Part shown: positions 54,820-64,000 of the stretch, piece by piece
How the letters are laid out: each line of letters opens with the position of its first letter
How positions within the stretch are numbered: position 1 is the first letter of the stretch
Source of the DNA: Bryopsis sp. KO-2023
Taxonomy: Eukaryota; Chlorophyta; Ulvophyceae; Bryopsidales; Bryopsidaceae
Length of the DNA stretch: 64,000 bases
Assembly: GCA_030272585.1 (NCBI GenBank)
Contig: BSYQ01000011.1
Coordinates: 248,001-312,000 of the forward strand
Direction of reading: 5' to 3'
Program-made: the position numbers and the translations under genes
The notes under the pieces: generated by a model
The model's database searches: none
What the model saw: only the letters and a program-made list of their open reading frames with translations
What the model was told of the DNA's origin: nothing

Positions 54820-57074
54820 ATGAAGTTTGCTTTCGCTTCGGTCCTGGTGGCCGCCGTGTTGGTGGCGAATTGCGCGGCTCTCACGCTGCCCGATCAACGT
54901 AAGAGCGCGACTGATCTTCAGCCAAGACGCCCCAATCGATTTCTTATTGCCAGGAGACGCCCTTGTTGTCCAAGCGATTGAGTTTCGAGTCCGGCCCCCT
55001 TGGTTTTTCTTAACACGCGCAGTGATCGTTGTAGTGGCTGTCAACTCGTCGGTTCCCGATCGCTCTCGCCCAGATCAAACTTTCCCGCCGCTTTGGTGCC
55101 AGGGCTGTGGTTTTTGGTGATCCCTGTGTGTGTGTGTGTGTTTCGCAGTGGACAAGCTGGTTTATTTTCGGGACGCCATGAAGGCTCGCAGCGCTCATTG
55201 GGTGTCCGCCTTGGAATCGTGGGTGTGCCCCAATACAGTCACCGGCGAGTGCGATCCTTGTGGACCTGGGTCGATCGGGCTCTGGCACCACATGCACTGC
55301 AGGGGTCTAACCCCAGGTGAGTCTGCCATATGGCGTCTTTTTGAAACGAACAGTTCTACTTTCAACCTTTCTTTGTTTCTGAAGTCACCAAAAAAAGAAA
55401 AACCTTGACAGGATCTGCCAACCTTAAATTGATGTGCTATATGCGACGGCAGCATTTTCCCGGTTTACTTGTTTCAATAACCTAGGCACATTGTTACCTG
55501 CTTCACACACATCTTTTTGTAATATGTTTTTACTTCATTTTTTTTTTCCAGGTAAGGATGGTGATGGTACCGTTGACGGCTACGTGACTAATATCCATGT
55601 GAGCGACATGCGTGTGGACGGGCCCATCCCTCGAGAATTGTGCCTCTTTGAATACCTCCGAGAGTTGGATTTGGATGGAGGCCGCCTTTCGGGCCCTATC
55701 CCTGAATTTGTTTCGACTTGCTTCCCTGATCTCGCCGAAATGGACCTCTCATACAACAGAGTGAGTGTGTTTGCGGTATCTTGGTTTTCCAAGAGCTGTA
55801 GTTCACATTTTTAATGTCTGTAGTGTTCAATGGGAGGGATATTGTGTGGATTTGCCTATTTTACCCAACACTAGGGAGCATTTGTAAAAAGTAGGTTCCT
55901 AAACAGCTCAATTTTTTTTTTTTTTTTGGTTTATTGTGACAGTTTTGGCTTTTAGATTATTGTCAAACCCGTTCTCCCCTCTAATATTTTTCCCATATAG
56001 GCTGATTTTTTTTTGTCTGTTTCTTGCAGCTTTCTGGAACCTTGCCAGGATTCATTGCTGATGTTAAGACTCTCCAGGAGATCGAACTCCGTAATAACAG
56101 GGTGGGTGAATTATTATTTTATTTTATTTTATATTACTATTATTATTATTTTTTTTTTTTTTGTTGAATTTTGATTTTGAGTTATTTCGAAGTGCTCTGG
56201 AAGGAACTGCTTTTTTTTTTCCTTTTTTTTTTTTCTTCTGTAAATCCGAAGTAACAAGACGTGAAGAGAGTAGGGAACAAATTTATGGGCACAAGGACCA
56301 GCGCTGGTGGAAAATTGGTTTGTTTTTTTCTCAAGTTCTTTTTTTTACAAAAAGTGTTTTCTGTCTCTTATGTTGCATGCAACTTGGAATTGTTAAATAA
56401 ACATGGAAGACGAGGAGGTGCTGATCTTTTTTTTCTTCCTTGTGCTATTAGCTGATTGGATCAATTCCTGAGGAAATTGGATCCATGCCAAATTTGCGTG
56501 AATTGGAACTGGATGGAAACAAACTGACTGGAAAAATTCCAGCTTCGTTCAAGTGCGTGATCTTATTTCAATTGAAATACATGAAAAAGCCTGATCTTGT
56601 TTGTCAACCGATTCCTTAATTTCTTTTCTTAAAAAAAACTACAGGAAAAAGGGAATGTAGGAAAAACTGTTGAGACACAGTCGGGGGAAAAAGGGGGGGG
56701 GGGGGGGGGGCTGAATATTATTAATAAACCATCTTGCCTTTGTTTTTGGTTCTAAAAAACAAAGCAAAGCGTAAATTAGGTTTTGTGCAGACTTTCCCTC
56801 GGTCTGGTGCAATCTTTCTCCCTAACTATCTTTCAAAAGGAAACGTCATCAACACATGTTTTTCTTTGGGTTTTCCAGGGGTCTCAAAGACAGTTTGACT
56901 GCTTTTCTCGTTGCTGGCAATGACCTCGAGGGCGATCTCTCTCCTTTGTCCACTTCCCACCTGATTCGTGTCAGTCTCCAAGATAACCCAAAGCTCTGTG
57001 GAATGGTCCCAGCCAGCGTCAGATATGCAGTCGGCTACGACCCGACTGGAACTCGTCTCGGAGAGCCATGCTAA
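54820..57074 (+). CDS. Secreted leucine-rich-repeat protein, plant extracellular type
   Basis: Six exons: 54820-54898, 55149-55316, 55552-55760, 56030-56101, 56452-56552, 56879-57074; every junction keeps phase, total 274 residues. Signal peptide MKFAFASVLVAAVLVANCAA. A Cys-containing N-cap follows (WVCPNTVTGECDPCG, HHMHC), then LRRs of the 24-residue plant extracellular type, L-x-G-x-IP: LRELDLDGGRLSGPIP, LAEMDLSYNRLSGTLPG, LQEIELRNNRLIGSIPE, LRELELDGNKLTGKIPA, then a degenerate one and a C-cap ending LGEPC. Exon 4 is exactly one 24-codon repeat. No membrane segment or kinase, so it resembles soluble inhibitor-type or recognition LRR proteins. Ligand unknown. Confidence 0.92.
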
Positions 57075-57127
57075 ACACCAAAACCCAATCACAGGTGATC
57101 TTTCTGAATACACCGATCATGTCTGCA

Positions 57128-57183
57128 TGTCAGACCTCCATGAGAGGGTTCGAATATTGGTGAGCTCTCTCACGGAGGTCTGA
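57128..57183. repeat. Hairpin with tRNA-like box B motif
   Basis: Arms GTCAGACCTCC and GGAGGTCTGAC pair perfectly, extended by TGAGAG/CTCTCA inside. The loop side contains GAGGGTTCGAATATT. It lies 50 bp after the LRR stop codon, so it could be part of that gene's 3' end or a small foldback element. Confidence 0.7.
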
Positions 57184-59445
57184 CCTGCTGAAAACTATTG
57201 GTTCGAATTTTAGTCAGCTTATTTCACTCTTCAGGGCAACTTTTTTGTTTTCTTGGAAGCCCCTTTTTTGATTTTTTATTTGGAACGCTTTTTCTTGCTG
57301 TGAGAGTTTGAAAAATACTGTGGATTTTTCCCAGGGTGGAGCAGCCCCCTCTGCTTTACGAGGTAGCCAGGGATGAACAGAAGATTCGTAATGTTTTTTA
57401 TTCCAAGATTCAATGAATTGTTTCGTTGGGCGATAGATGGAGGCTATGATGTGCCAACGCAAAAAAAAGAAAAAAAAAGGGGGAAGGTGGGGAAAAAAGA
57501 CCTGATTTCATAAGCTGCAATGAATGGTATGGTGAATGGCGGAGCCAGTTTTTCTTTTCTTTCTTCCTTTCGTTTTTTACACCTCTCATCAAATTCTTGG
57601 GTGTTAGGTTTTACCTTTTCTGAAGGATACAGTCCAGTCAGAAAAGAAAAACAGAAGTTGGCGGGTCGAAGGGTTGCTAGTTTAGGTTTGAGAAGAAGGG
57701 GGGGTTGAAGGGGGTTGCTGATTTTTGGTAAAGAGTGTGAAACAGGAGTATTGTTTTAAAAAGTGAAATCAGAATTAAGATTTTCATGATGAAAGGCAGA
57801 CATGAGGAGAGAAAGAGAAGACTGGTGTGGGTTTCGTGATTGACTTGATGTTCCAAGCTTTCTTCTCCCAGTGAAATTGAAACAAGAATGAGATAAGCTA
57901 CAGTGCTCTTGCCAGGTTTTGTCATTGGGTGTTTTGGATGTTCGAATTTTTTCTTGGGGAGGGGCGTTACGAAAGGGGGCTTTGGTGTGGGAGCAAGGGA
58001 CAATTTGGATGGGCAAAATTTGGGGCTTGTTTTCCTTCTCTGGGATTGGAGGAAGTTGCTTGATGTGAACAGAGATTGTGCAGCACTCGTGTAAATAATG
58101 GATGGCCATATATCATCTCAGAGGTCCAGGCCTATCGACCACTTTCAACAGACAGGAAACGAAGTGGTGTGGTGATGATCGAATTTGATTATGGAGTTGG
58201 TTCCTTGAGCCTTGTAGAAGTAGAAAGGGGGGAAGGAAGCAGTTTATGGCCTGATTACCCCAACAGATGTCCCTTTTTTTATGTTGTGGAGTGGAGGGAT
58301 GTCCATTTTTTTTGGGGGGGGAAATAACAATTTCGTTCCTTGCTTTGACAAATAGACCTCTCTTCTCCAATGGTAGCATTGCAATATGGTTGAATGTAGT
58401 TTCAAACCCATAGAGGTTATTCTTCTGTTTTTCCCCTCGAAAAAAAATGTTTTGTTTTTTGAATCATGGGGTAAAAAAGGTGTTAATACCACATTTAATC
58501 TCTTTTGAAACGTTATCCGAACATGAATTTGGACATTCAGAAACAGTACTGCATATATTCATTCTCACTCAATCGCATTTAGTTGGCTTCTATACGCAAC
58601 GGTGAACAGCCTGGTGGCGCTCAGCGGACGAAGGCCGGCTCCTCCTCCGGATCATGCCTTGTCCCCCCCCCTATTTCTCCTCCAATTGGCTCGGCTCTGC
58701 CTCCCGCGTAGAATTGGCCAAAACAGGGCAGTTTGCAACTGGCGATGGGGATGTTTCCCTCTATAATCACCGAGTATTTGAGGCTGATCCCCAGTGTTGG
58801 TTCTGCCCACTTCGGGGCACTCGGAGAAGAGCTGCGAGGCATTGGCAGATATTCGATGTTCCATGCACTAGTAGAAAGGGGTCCTCCCACGACACCGTCG
58901 TCACGACGGTGTCGTGGTGTTGGGCGTCGTGACGATGTCATCACTTGCACCACGACGTCGTCACGACGCTCATCCGCTCAGCGACGCTGCGAAATCGCGT
59001 GACCAGTGACGTGGCAATAAAGGCTGGGAAAAGGTACTCGTTTGTGCTGAGAAGGCGTGTGTGGGAAGACACTGTGGACCCCAAGTGTTAGTAAACTGGG
59101 TGGAGTGATAGGTGGGTCGTGCAAATTCGTGTAAAACCGTGGATTAATGATGCAATCATTAAAATTCGGGAAAATTCGTACTGCATGCGAGAACCAGGTG
59201 TTGGTTTTGCGGAGGACATCGTGTTTCGCAACTTGAAGGTACAGGAGGAGCCGACCGTGGTTTGCTTACGCGGTGAAGAAGGAAGGAAGGAAGGGATAAG
59301 TCGTCGCGGCGTTCGAGCGCATCAAAGAAGACCCAGATCTGTTGTGGGTGGGTAGGCTTTTGGGGACAATCGCTTGTGTTGCAAGAAACGAGGTAATAAG
59401 GAAACCGGCAAGGGGAGGCTCCCACCAGCGACGACAGCTGCTGGT
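57184..59445. other. Mostly non-coding
   Basis: Homopolymer-rich sequence without a supported gene; contains the CGTCGTGACG repeat element at 58867-58985. Around 59150-59420 both strands are open, but no splice-consistent gene was found. Confidence 0.4.
58867..58985. mobile_element. GC-rich foldback repeat with CGTCGTGACG units
   Basis: Begins AGTAGAAAGGGGT then CCCACGAC, followed by self-complementary CACCGTCGTCACGACGGTG and more CGTCGTGACG units to about 58978. The start matches, inverted, the right end of the element at 61440-61638. Target duplications were not identified. Confidence 0.5.
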
Positions 59446-59621
59446 CTAGTTCTGCAGCAAGTATTCTTTGGGGTATGAACGAACCGACTGGAAGCCCAGA
59501 AGGGGTGGTGCGTCAGGTTTTTGAGCCTGCGAAGTTGGGAACATTTCGGCGGGCACATCAAATAGCTCCTGAAAGTCGTGCGAGAGTCGAGGTTCGTGTT
59601 TCTTGTAGAAGTGATCGGCAG
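59446..59621 (-). CDS. Candidate terminal exon, unknown protein
   Basis: After a T-rich CTCAG acceptor the minus strand reads 57 well-mixed residues (ADHFYKKHEPRLSHDFQELF ... SVRSYPKEYLLQN) to a stop at 59446. Composition and splice site favour a real C-terminal exon. No upstream partner was fixed; a possible start is at about 59803 (MSTASSSFNMDKVTR). No family recognised. Confidence 0.4.
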
Positions 59622-60109
59622 CTGAGACGAAGAAAAAAAAACTGGGTCCCACGGTTTTATTCTTTTTCTTTTTCTGTGAAGTGTGGTGTGCGTGCAGGTC
59701 GAAGCCAATATCTTGGCATTAGATTCCCTCAAACGGGCCTGACTTCCCCAACACCCTTGTAACTTTGTCCATGTTAAACGAAGAAGACGCCGTCGACATC
59801 CCTGCGTGTCGACTTTTTTCTTTGAGATCGGGAACCTCGCGTTATGGAACATATTTTGTTCAGGAGGGATATTCCGAAACGTCTCTGTTGGATTATATTT
59901 AGCGAGCGTGACTAAAACGACAGATATTATGAGGATATCGATTGAGAAAACTGGGACATTCTGTTGCTTTGGGCTGCTTCGACAAAAGCAAAAGCAAAAG
60001 CTTGAAGCAATTATTTTCGACATGCTGTGAAAAGAAGAGAAAAAAAAAACCATAACTGTAGGAAGGCATCATTGCTTTTGCCTGAGATCTTGCATGATGG
60101 GTGATGGTC

Positions 60110-60133
60110 TGTGTGTGTGTGTGTGTGTGTGTG
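60110..60133. repeat. (GT)n microsatellite
   Basis: Twelve GT units. A second dinucleotide tract, (AC)n, is at 60439-60471. Between and around them (59622-61439) I see no supported gene. Confidence 0.9.
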
Positions 60134-60436
60134 GTTTGGCAGAACTCCCATCGAGGTCCTTTCCGGCTGTTGAAGGTAAAGAATTAGTATTTTTGATATG
60201 AACTGAATGTAAACTAACTCTGTTGTACACTGATTTTCAATGTTGGGTAGATGTTGCTTGGGTGTTTCGGGATGGGGGTGTATGTTCATATTTTTTTTGA
60301 TTGCTTCTTCTCGACCAGGTGGAGGGTTGCGCATGCGCGATTTTCACTTTTGAAAAGCTGAGTTATTTGCAGATTCAGATTTGTACAACAGTGTGTTTCG
60401 TCCTGCAGCTAGGGAACTCAGCAGAAACACAAGTAA

Positions 60437-60438
<2 letters not shown>

Positions 60439-60471
<33 letters not shown>
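60439..60471. repeat. (AC)n microsatellite
   Basis: About sixteen AC units followed by ATATATT. Confidence 0.9.
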
Positions 60472-60473
<2 letters not shown>

Positions 60474-61439
60474 ATATTTGGGTTCAAAAGAAAATAGACC
60501 CATATTTCACTATCTTTCCCCCCCCCTAGTAAAAGTGTTGAAACCAAAACCATGAGATGCAAGGTACAAGGATTGTCCAAATAATGAAGCTGCTGACGAT
60601 TTGTTAATTGGAAGTATCATGTTTTGACATGTGTCTAGTTTTTGTTTCAGAGAGAAAGTGGAGAATGAGGGCCAGGGCAAATGGTCTGTTGGTTAATAGT
60701 GGAAACAGGAGGTGTATGTTTATTTGGGACAAGCACGGGTGTGGAGAAGGGGCAGTTTGCGTCAGCTGCAGGTTTTCAAGCCTCTCGATTGAAAATCTGA
60801 AGTTGGGGGCATGTGTTGACCAGTGGTACAAGATGGAAAGCTTCCCATTATCTTATTCTCGTGGGGTTGGTCAGCTGTCGGGTGCAGAACAGTTGGACAT
60901 ACAACAGATGGACATTGTTCCGGGGTTTCTCCAAGCAGCAGGCTGATAATAATTCTGGAGCTTTCTGAGTTTATAAAAGGGGAAGAACGCTCTGAAAAGA
61001 GACAGAAGAAGAAAAATGGGCTTTGCAGTGTTTTTTCCATGCGTGGGAGGGAAGAAGTTGGGAAAGGAAGAATTCTGGTGGAAGTTTTTGTAATTATGAT
61101 TGTTGTGTGTACATTGCTTGGAAGCAGTACTGGAAGGACTATTCACCATTCCAATCTGATTCAATGAAATCAGGCAATATAAAGAATTTGCCAATAATTT
61201 ATAAGCATTATCAATGACGATTCCTTTGATGAAAAGAGAAAAATCAACAAATTATTGCGCTCATCTAATCGTGATATCTTCCGGGAATGTCACATATTAC
61301 GTAAGACGTACGTAATACGTGTAATTGGGGCTCTGTCCATGTGTTACGTAACAGTTATGAGAATAGTCACCATCCAGAATGATTATACATCCAGAACACG
61401 TGAAAGACCTTTCCAAACCTACGTGGGTTCTTTTCGCCA

Positions 61440-61638
61440 CGTCACCAGCGAGGGCCCATCCCACCCACGACTAGTCGTGACGACGCCAAAAATCGACGAA
61501 ATTTGTCGTGGGAGGCGTCGTGGTAGCGCCACGACACTCCTATCGCAGTGTCGTCACGACGCTCCACGATGCCTACCACGACCCTCTCAAGCGAACCACG
61601 ACTAGTCGTGGGGACACCCCTTTCTACTTGTGATGGGA
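61440..61638. mobile_element. GC-rich foldback repeat with CACGACTAGTCGTG ends
   Basis: Both sides carry the palindrome CACGACTAGTCGTG (about 61477 and 61592), with CGTCGTGACG and CCACGAC units between. The right end, read inward, is AGTAGAAAGGGGTGTCC, matching the left end of the repeat at 58867. GC-rich island in AT-rich surroundings; probably a MITE-type family. No coding capacity. Confidence 0.5.
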
Positions 61639-62761
61639 CCCCTCTTCTCTGAGTGGGGCTGTTTGCTGATTGGCTCTACGCCTTTTTGTGGACATTTTTT
61701 ATATGCCCATTGGTTACTTCTGACTGAACAAGGGCAATAGCGGCCTCAATGGGATGCTTTCTTTTCCTAGCAGTTTTGTAGTTCTGACGAGTTTTTTCAC
61801 TCCTGGTTTCTTTTCTTCATGGCTCTACTGGGGCCAGTTGGCCTCTAAGGACTTTTGTCAATTCCTTGGACGACAGTGGCGGCTTTATGTTTATCCTGTG
61901 GTTTTTTCGAAAAGGGTTTTTTCGATAGCAGATTTGTTTTTCTGGGTATAAATGGGGACAGCGTCCCCCGAACTGAGGGAAGCCTACAAGCTCTTTCCTA
62001 CTTTCGTAACGATCATGGTAGGCTTTTTGTACAAGGAATTTTATTCAGAATTTCGTTTCCAAGGTGCTAGGCACTTTCACAAAGGATTTTTACTAGGTTT
62101 ACTCTATTTTTAGATGCAACTATTTATTGAGCTGGATTTTTACCAAGGCCAAGGCTAAATCATCTCGTTGTGGACGGCCTTCATTGGGCAAGTTTGCCTA
62201 ATGTAAATTAAAATTTTATTCATTCGTTAATTTCCACCCATACAAACAATTAACATGGTTTGCTCCAGGGAAAAAGAAGGGAGAAAATTGCTCACAAGTT
62301 TTTCTCATTACTTTTTCGAAAAGCCAAATTGTTTGTTTGGAAATGGTACCCCTACTAAACGAATTAATGATTATGATTGATTGCATTGTTGCTCAGCCTC
62401 TGTGCTATCTCGCTGATTCACTTCTCATACCAGTTATCGGGACACGATTCATTCATGCATGTCGTTGCAACATGGCGGTTTGTCCTACATAACTTGTAAT
62501 CCTTGTTTCCTTGTTTACCAGTTGCAATAATTCGAAACATTCCAATTCCAACGGTTTTAGAAAGAGCATGTCAACAATTTTCTCTTTCCTTGTACAGGGC
62601 ATAAGCTGACTACTCTTTTCTTGTTCGATTCCATTACTTTTGACCGAGGATAGATATGGTCAACAAAAAATCTACACCTCCACCTCATCAACCCCCCCCC
62701 CCTCTCTTCAAAGTTGTTCCACCCACCCTCTTCTTGTTTTTCCCATCACCGTTTTTTTCTT
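61639..62761. other. AT-rich, no gene seen
   Basis: Lies downstream of the SET gene stop codon. Contains homopolymer runs only. Confidence 0.45.
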
Positions 62762-64000
62762 TTACAGCAATTCACCACGACATTCGCTGGCCCCACAATG
62801 ACACTCCAATTTCCTGCCTTCAACAGTATCTTTCTTGTATCCATAATCATAGACCAGCTCTGTTCCGGCTGGTATGTCGCAAGATGCAACGAAGCAAATG
62901 CGATGGTAAATGGAATTGTGGCCCTCCCCCAACACGAACTGGATCGTCAAGTTCTGCACATCCCCGCACATGTGATTTATGTATCTCCCCACGTTCCCTG
63001 AATCGCAGCAGAAAATTGGTACTGTTACTCACGGCAGGTCGAAAAAAACAACACCAGTGTGGTTTGTGTCGGTTTTCCACACTTTTTTGATTTCTTTCTT
63101 TTAAGAAAAATAATTCTGAAATTTGGGGAGGGGGAGCAAAAGCTGACAAAAGAAAATTTTCCAGAGGGGGAGGTGGTGTTCTTGCTTTCTGGCTGTACAA
63201 TTTTCCACCGAAAAATCAGCGAGGACCATTTCTTCTTTTTTTCCCAATGCATGTCACTACAAAGTCGCTCCTCAAAAATTAAGCACATGTCAAAGATTTT
63301 GCTGGGACAGCGTGTGAATTGTATTATCAGCTAGAATATATGTCGAAAAAAAAATACTTCATGGCCTGAAAAGTAACCCAAAATTTTAGTGGCCCTGGAG
63401 GTGTGGCCCCCAAACCTCCAAACCCAAGGACATAATTCAAAACAAGCGTATCCGCCCACTATGTACTTCCTACAAATTCTGCTGCACACTCCCCAATCAA
63501 CATGGGGCCTGACGTCGAGGGGGGGGGGGGAGGCCCTCAGTGTCAAATGACGCCAAAAAATCTGAATTCAAAACAGCATCGCCCTCTTATTTCAGGTGCG
63601 TATGTTGTATATCTACACTAAAAGACTGGAGGTTTCCAACATTCAAACCACCTGTTCACTCGAATAGGGAAGCCTTCCAAGAATTCAATTCTCACCTTTC
63701 TTGTGGGCATTCATGACCAGAAAATGCCCATGGAAAGTGTCCTGCACCATAACCTCATCTGAGAATGGAACGACGGGGAGATCCTTGGGGTCACATGGAA
63801 TTTCGAGGCCGTTCAAATGGGCTTGCTTCATCAACAAGAAATGGTCCAAGCCAAACAAGTAGGAGTCATCTTCCACCAGCTCCTGCACCAGAAAAATAAA
63901 TAAAAAATATAATTAAAAAAACATCGTTGGGAAAATAATAACCATCAGCTGAAGTCACCACCGGGTCAGATTTCCCAGGGAAGAAAAAAAACAACAAAAA
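62762..64000 (-). CDS. SET-domain protein, C-terminal exons (partial at right edge)
   Basis: Two exons seen: 63882-63696 (GTGCAG acceptor, GTGAGA donor) and 62997-62762, joined in phase; further exons lie off the window. The first reads LVEDDSYLFGLDHFLLMKQ ... FLVMNAHKKG, the middle of a SET domain. The second has GNVGRYINHMCGDVQ (usual N-H-S-C with Met for Ser), DIPAGTELVYDYGY and a post-SET Cys cluster CHCGASECRGELL at the end. This layout is that of histone lysine methyltransferases of the SUV39/SETDB type, which act in the nucleus on chromatin. Substrate cannot be told. The intron between the exons (63695-62998) carries no other feature. Confidence 0.85.

Overview
The window is nuclear DNA from a eukaryote. 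Protein-coding genes are split by many GT-AG introns with pyrimidine-rich acceptors, intergenic DNA is rich in homopolymer and microsatellite runs, and a Ty3/gypsy chromovirus nest fills almost a third of the window. A PPR exon, ATR-kinase exons, a kinesin, a SET-domain protein and plant-style secreted LRRs fit an alga or another microbial eukaryote, but no gene here fixes the lineage.

Layout. 1-2334: 5' part of a minus-strand Ty3/gypsy element running off the left edge (LTR, small ORF1, decayed gag). 2335-9803: one PPR exon, a 157-bp TA-flanked MITE, and exons of an ATR-like PI3K-related kinase, of which two FAT exons lie on the opposite strand and the catalytic C-lobe is shortened. 10127-30795: one LTR element (A, minus strand, identical 410-bp LTRs, target duplication CTAAC) with two younger insertions: a complete 10.2-kb plus-strand element (B, 14026-24267, identical 174-bp LTRs, duplication CGGGT) in its pol, and a 1,025-bp hAT-like element (26985-28009, duplication ATCGCCAA) in its gag. 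Both A and B carry a third ORF after pol, coding for a coiled coil plus a related Cys/His domain; A and the left-edge element share a small ORF overlapping the start of gag.

30796-37533 holds only scattered candidate exons. 37534-41068 holds two minus-strand, three-exon genes for secreted glycine-rich proteins that look like paralogues. 42514-47699 is a 15-exon minus-strand kinesin gene with an unrecognised C-terminal region. 48908-50793 is a secreted ankyrin-repeat protein with two possible C-termini, 51983-53646 a small two-exon gene, 54820-57074 a secreted six-exon LRR protein. 57075-62761 is mostly non-coding with repeat elements and one candidate terminal exon. 62762-64000 is the 3' end of a SET-domain gene that continues off the right edge.

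Exon limits were set by hand from splice consensus and reading-frame continuity; for the glycine-rich, ankyrin, LRR and SET genes, and most of the kinesin gene, every junction keeps phase. Family calls rest on recognised motifs, not on database searches.
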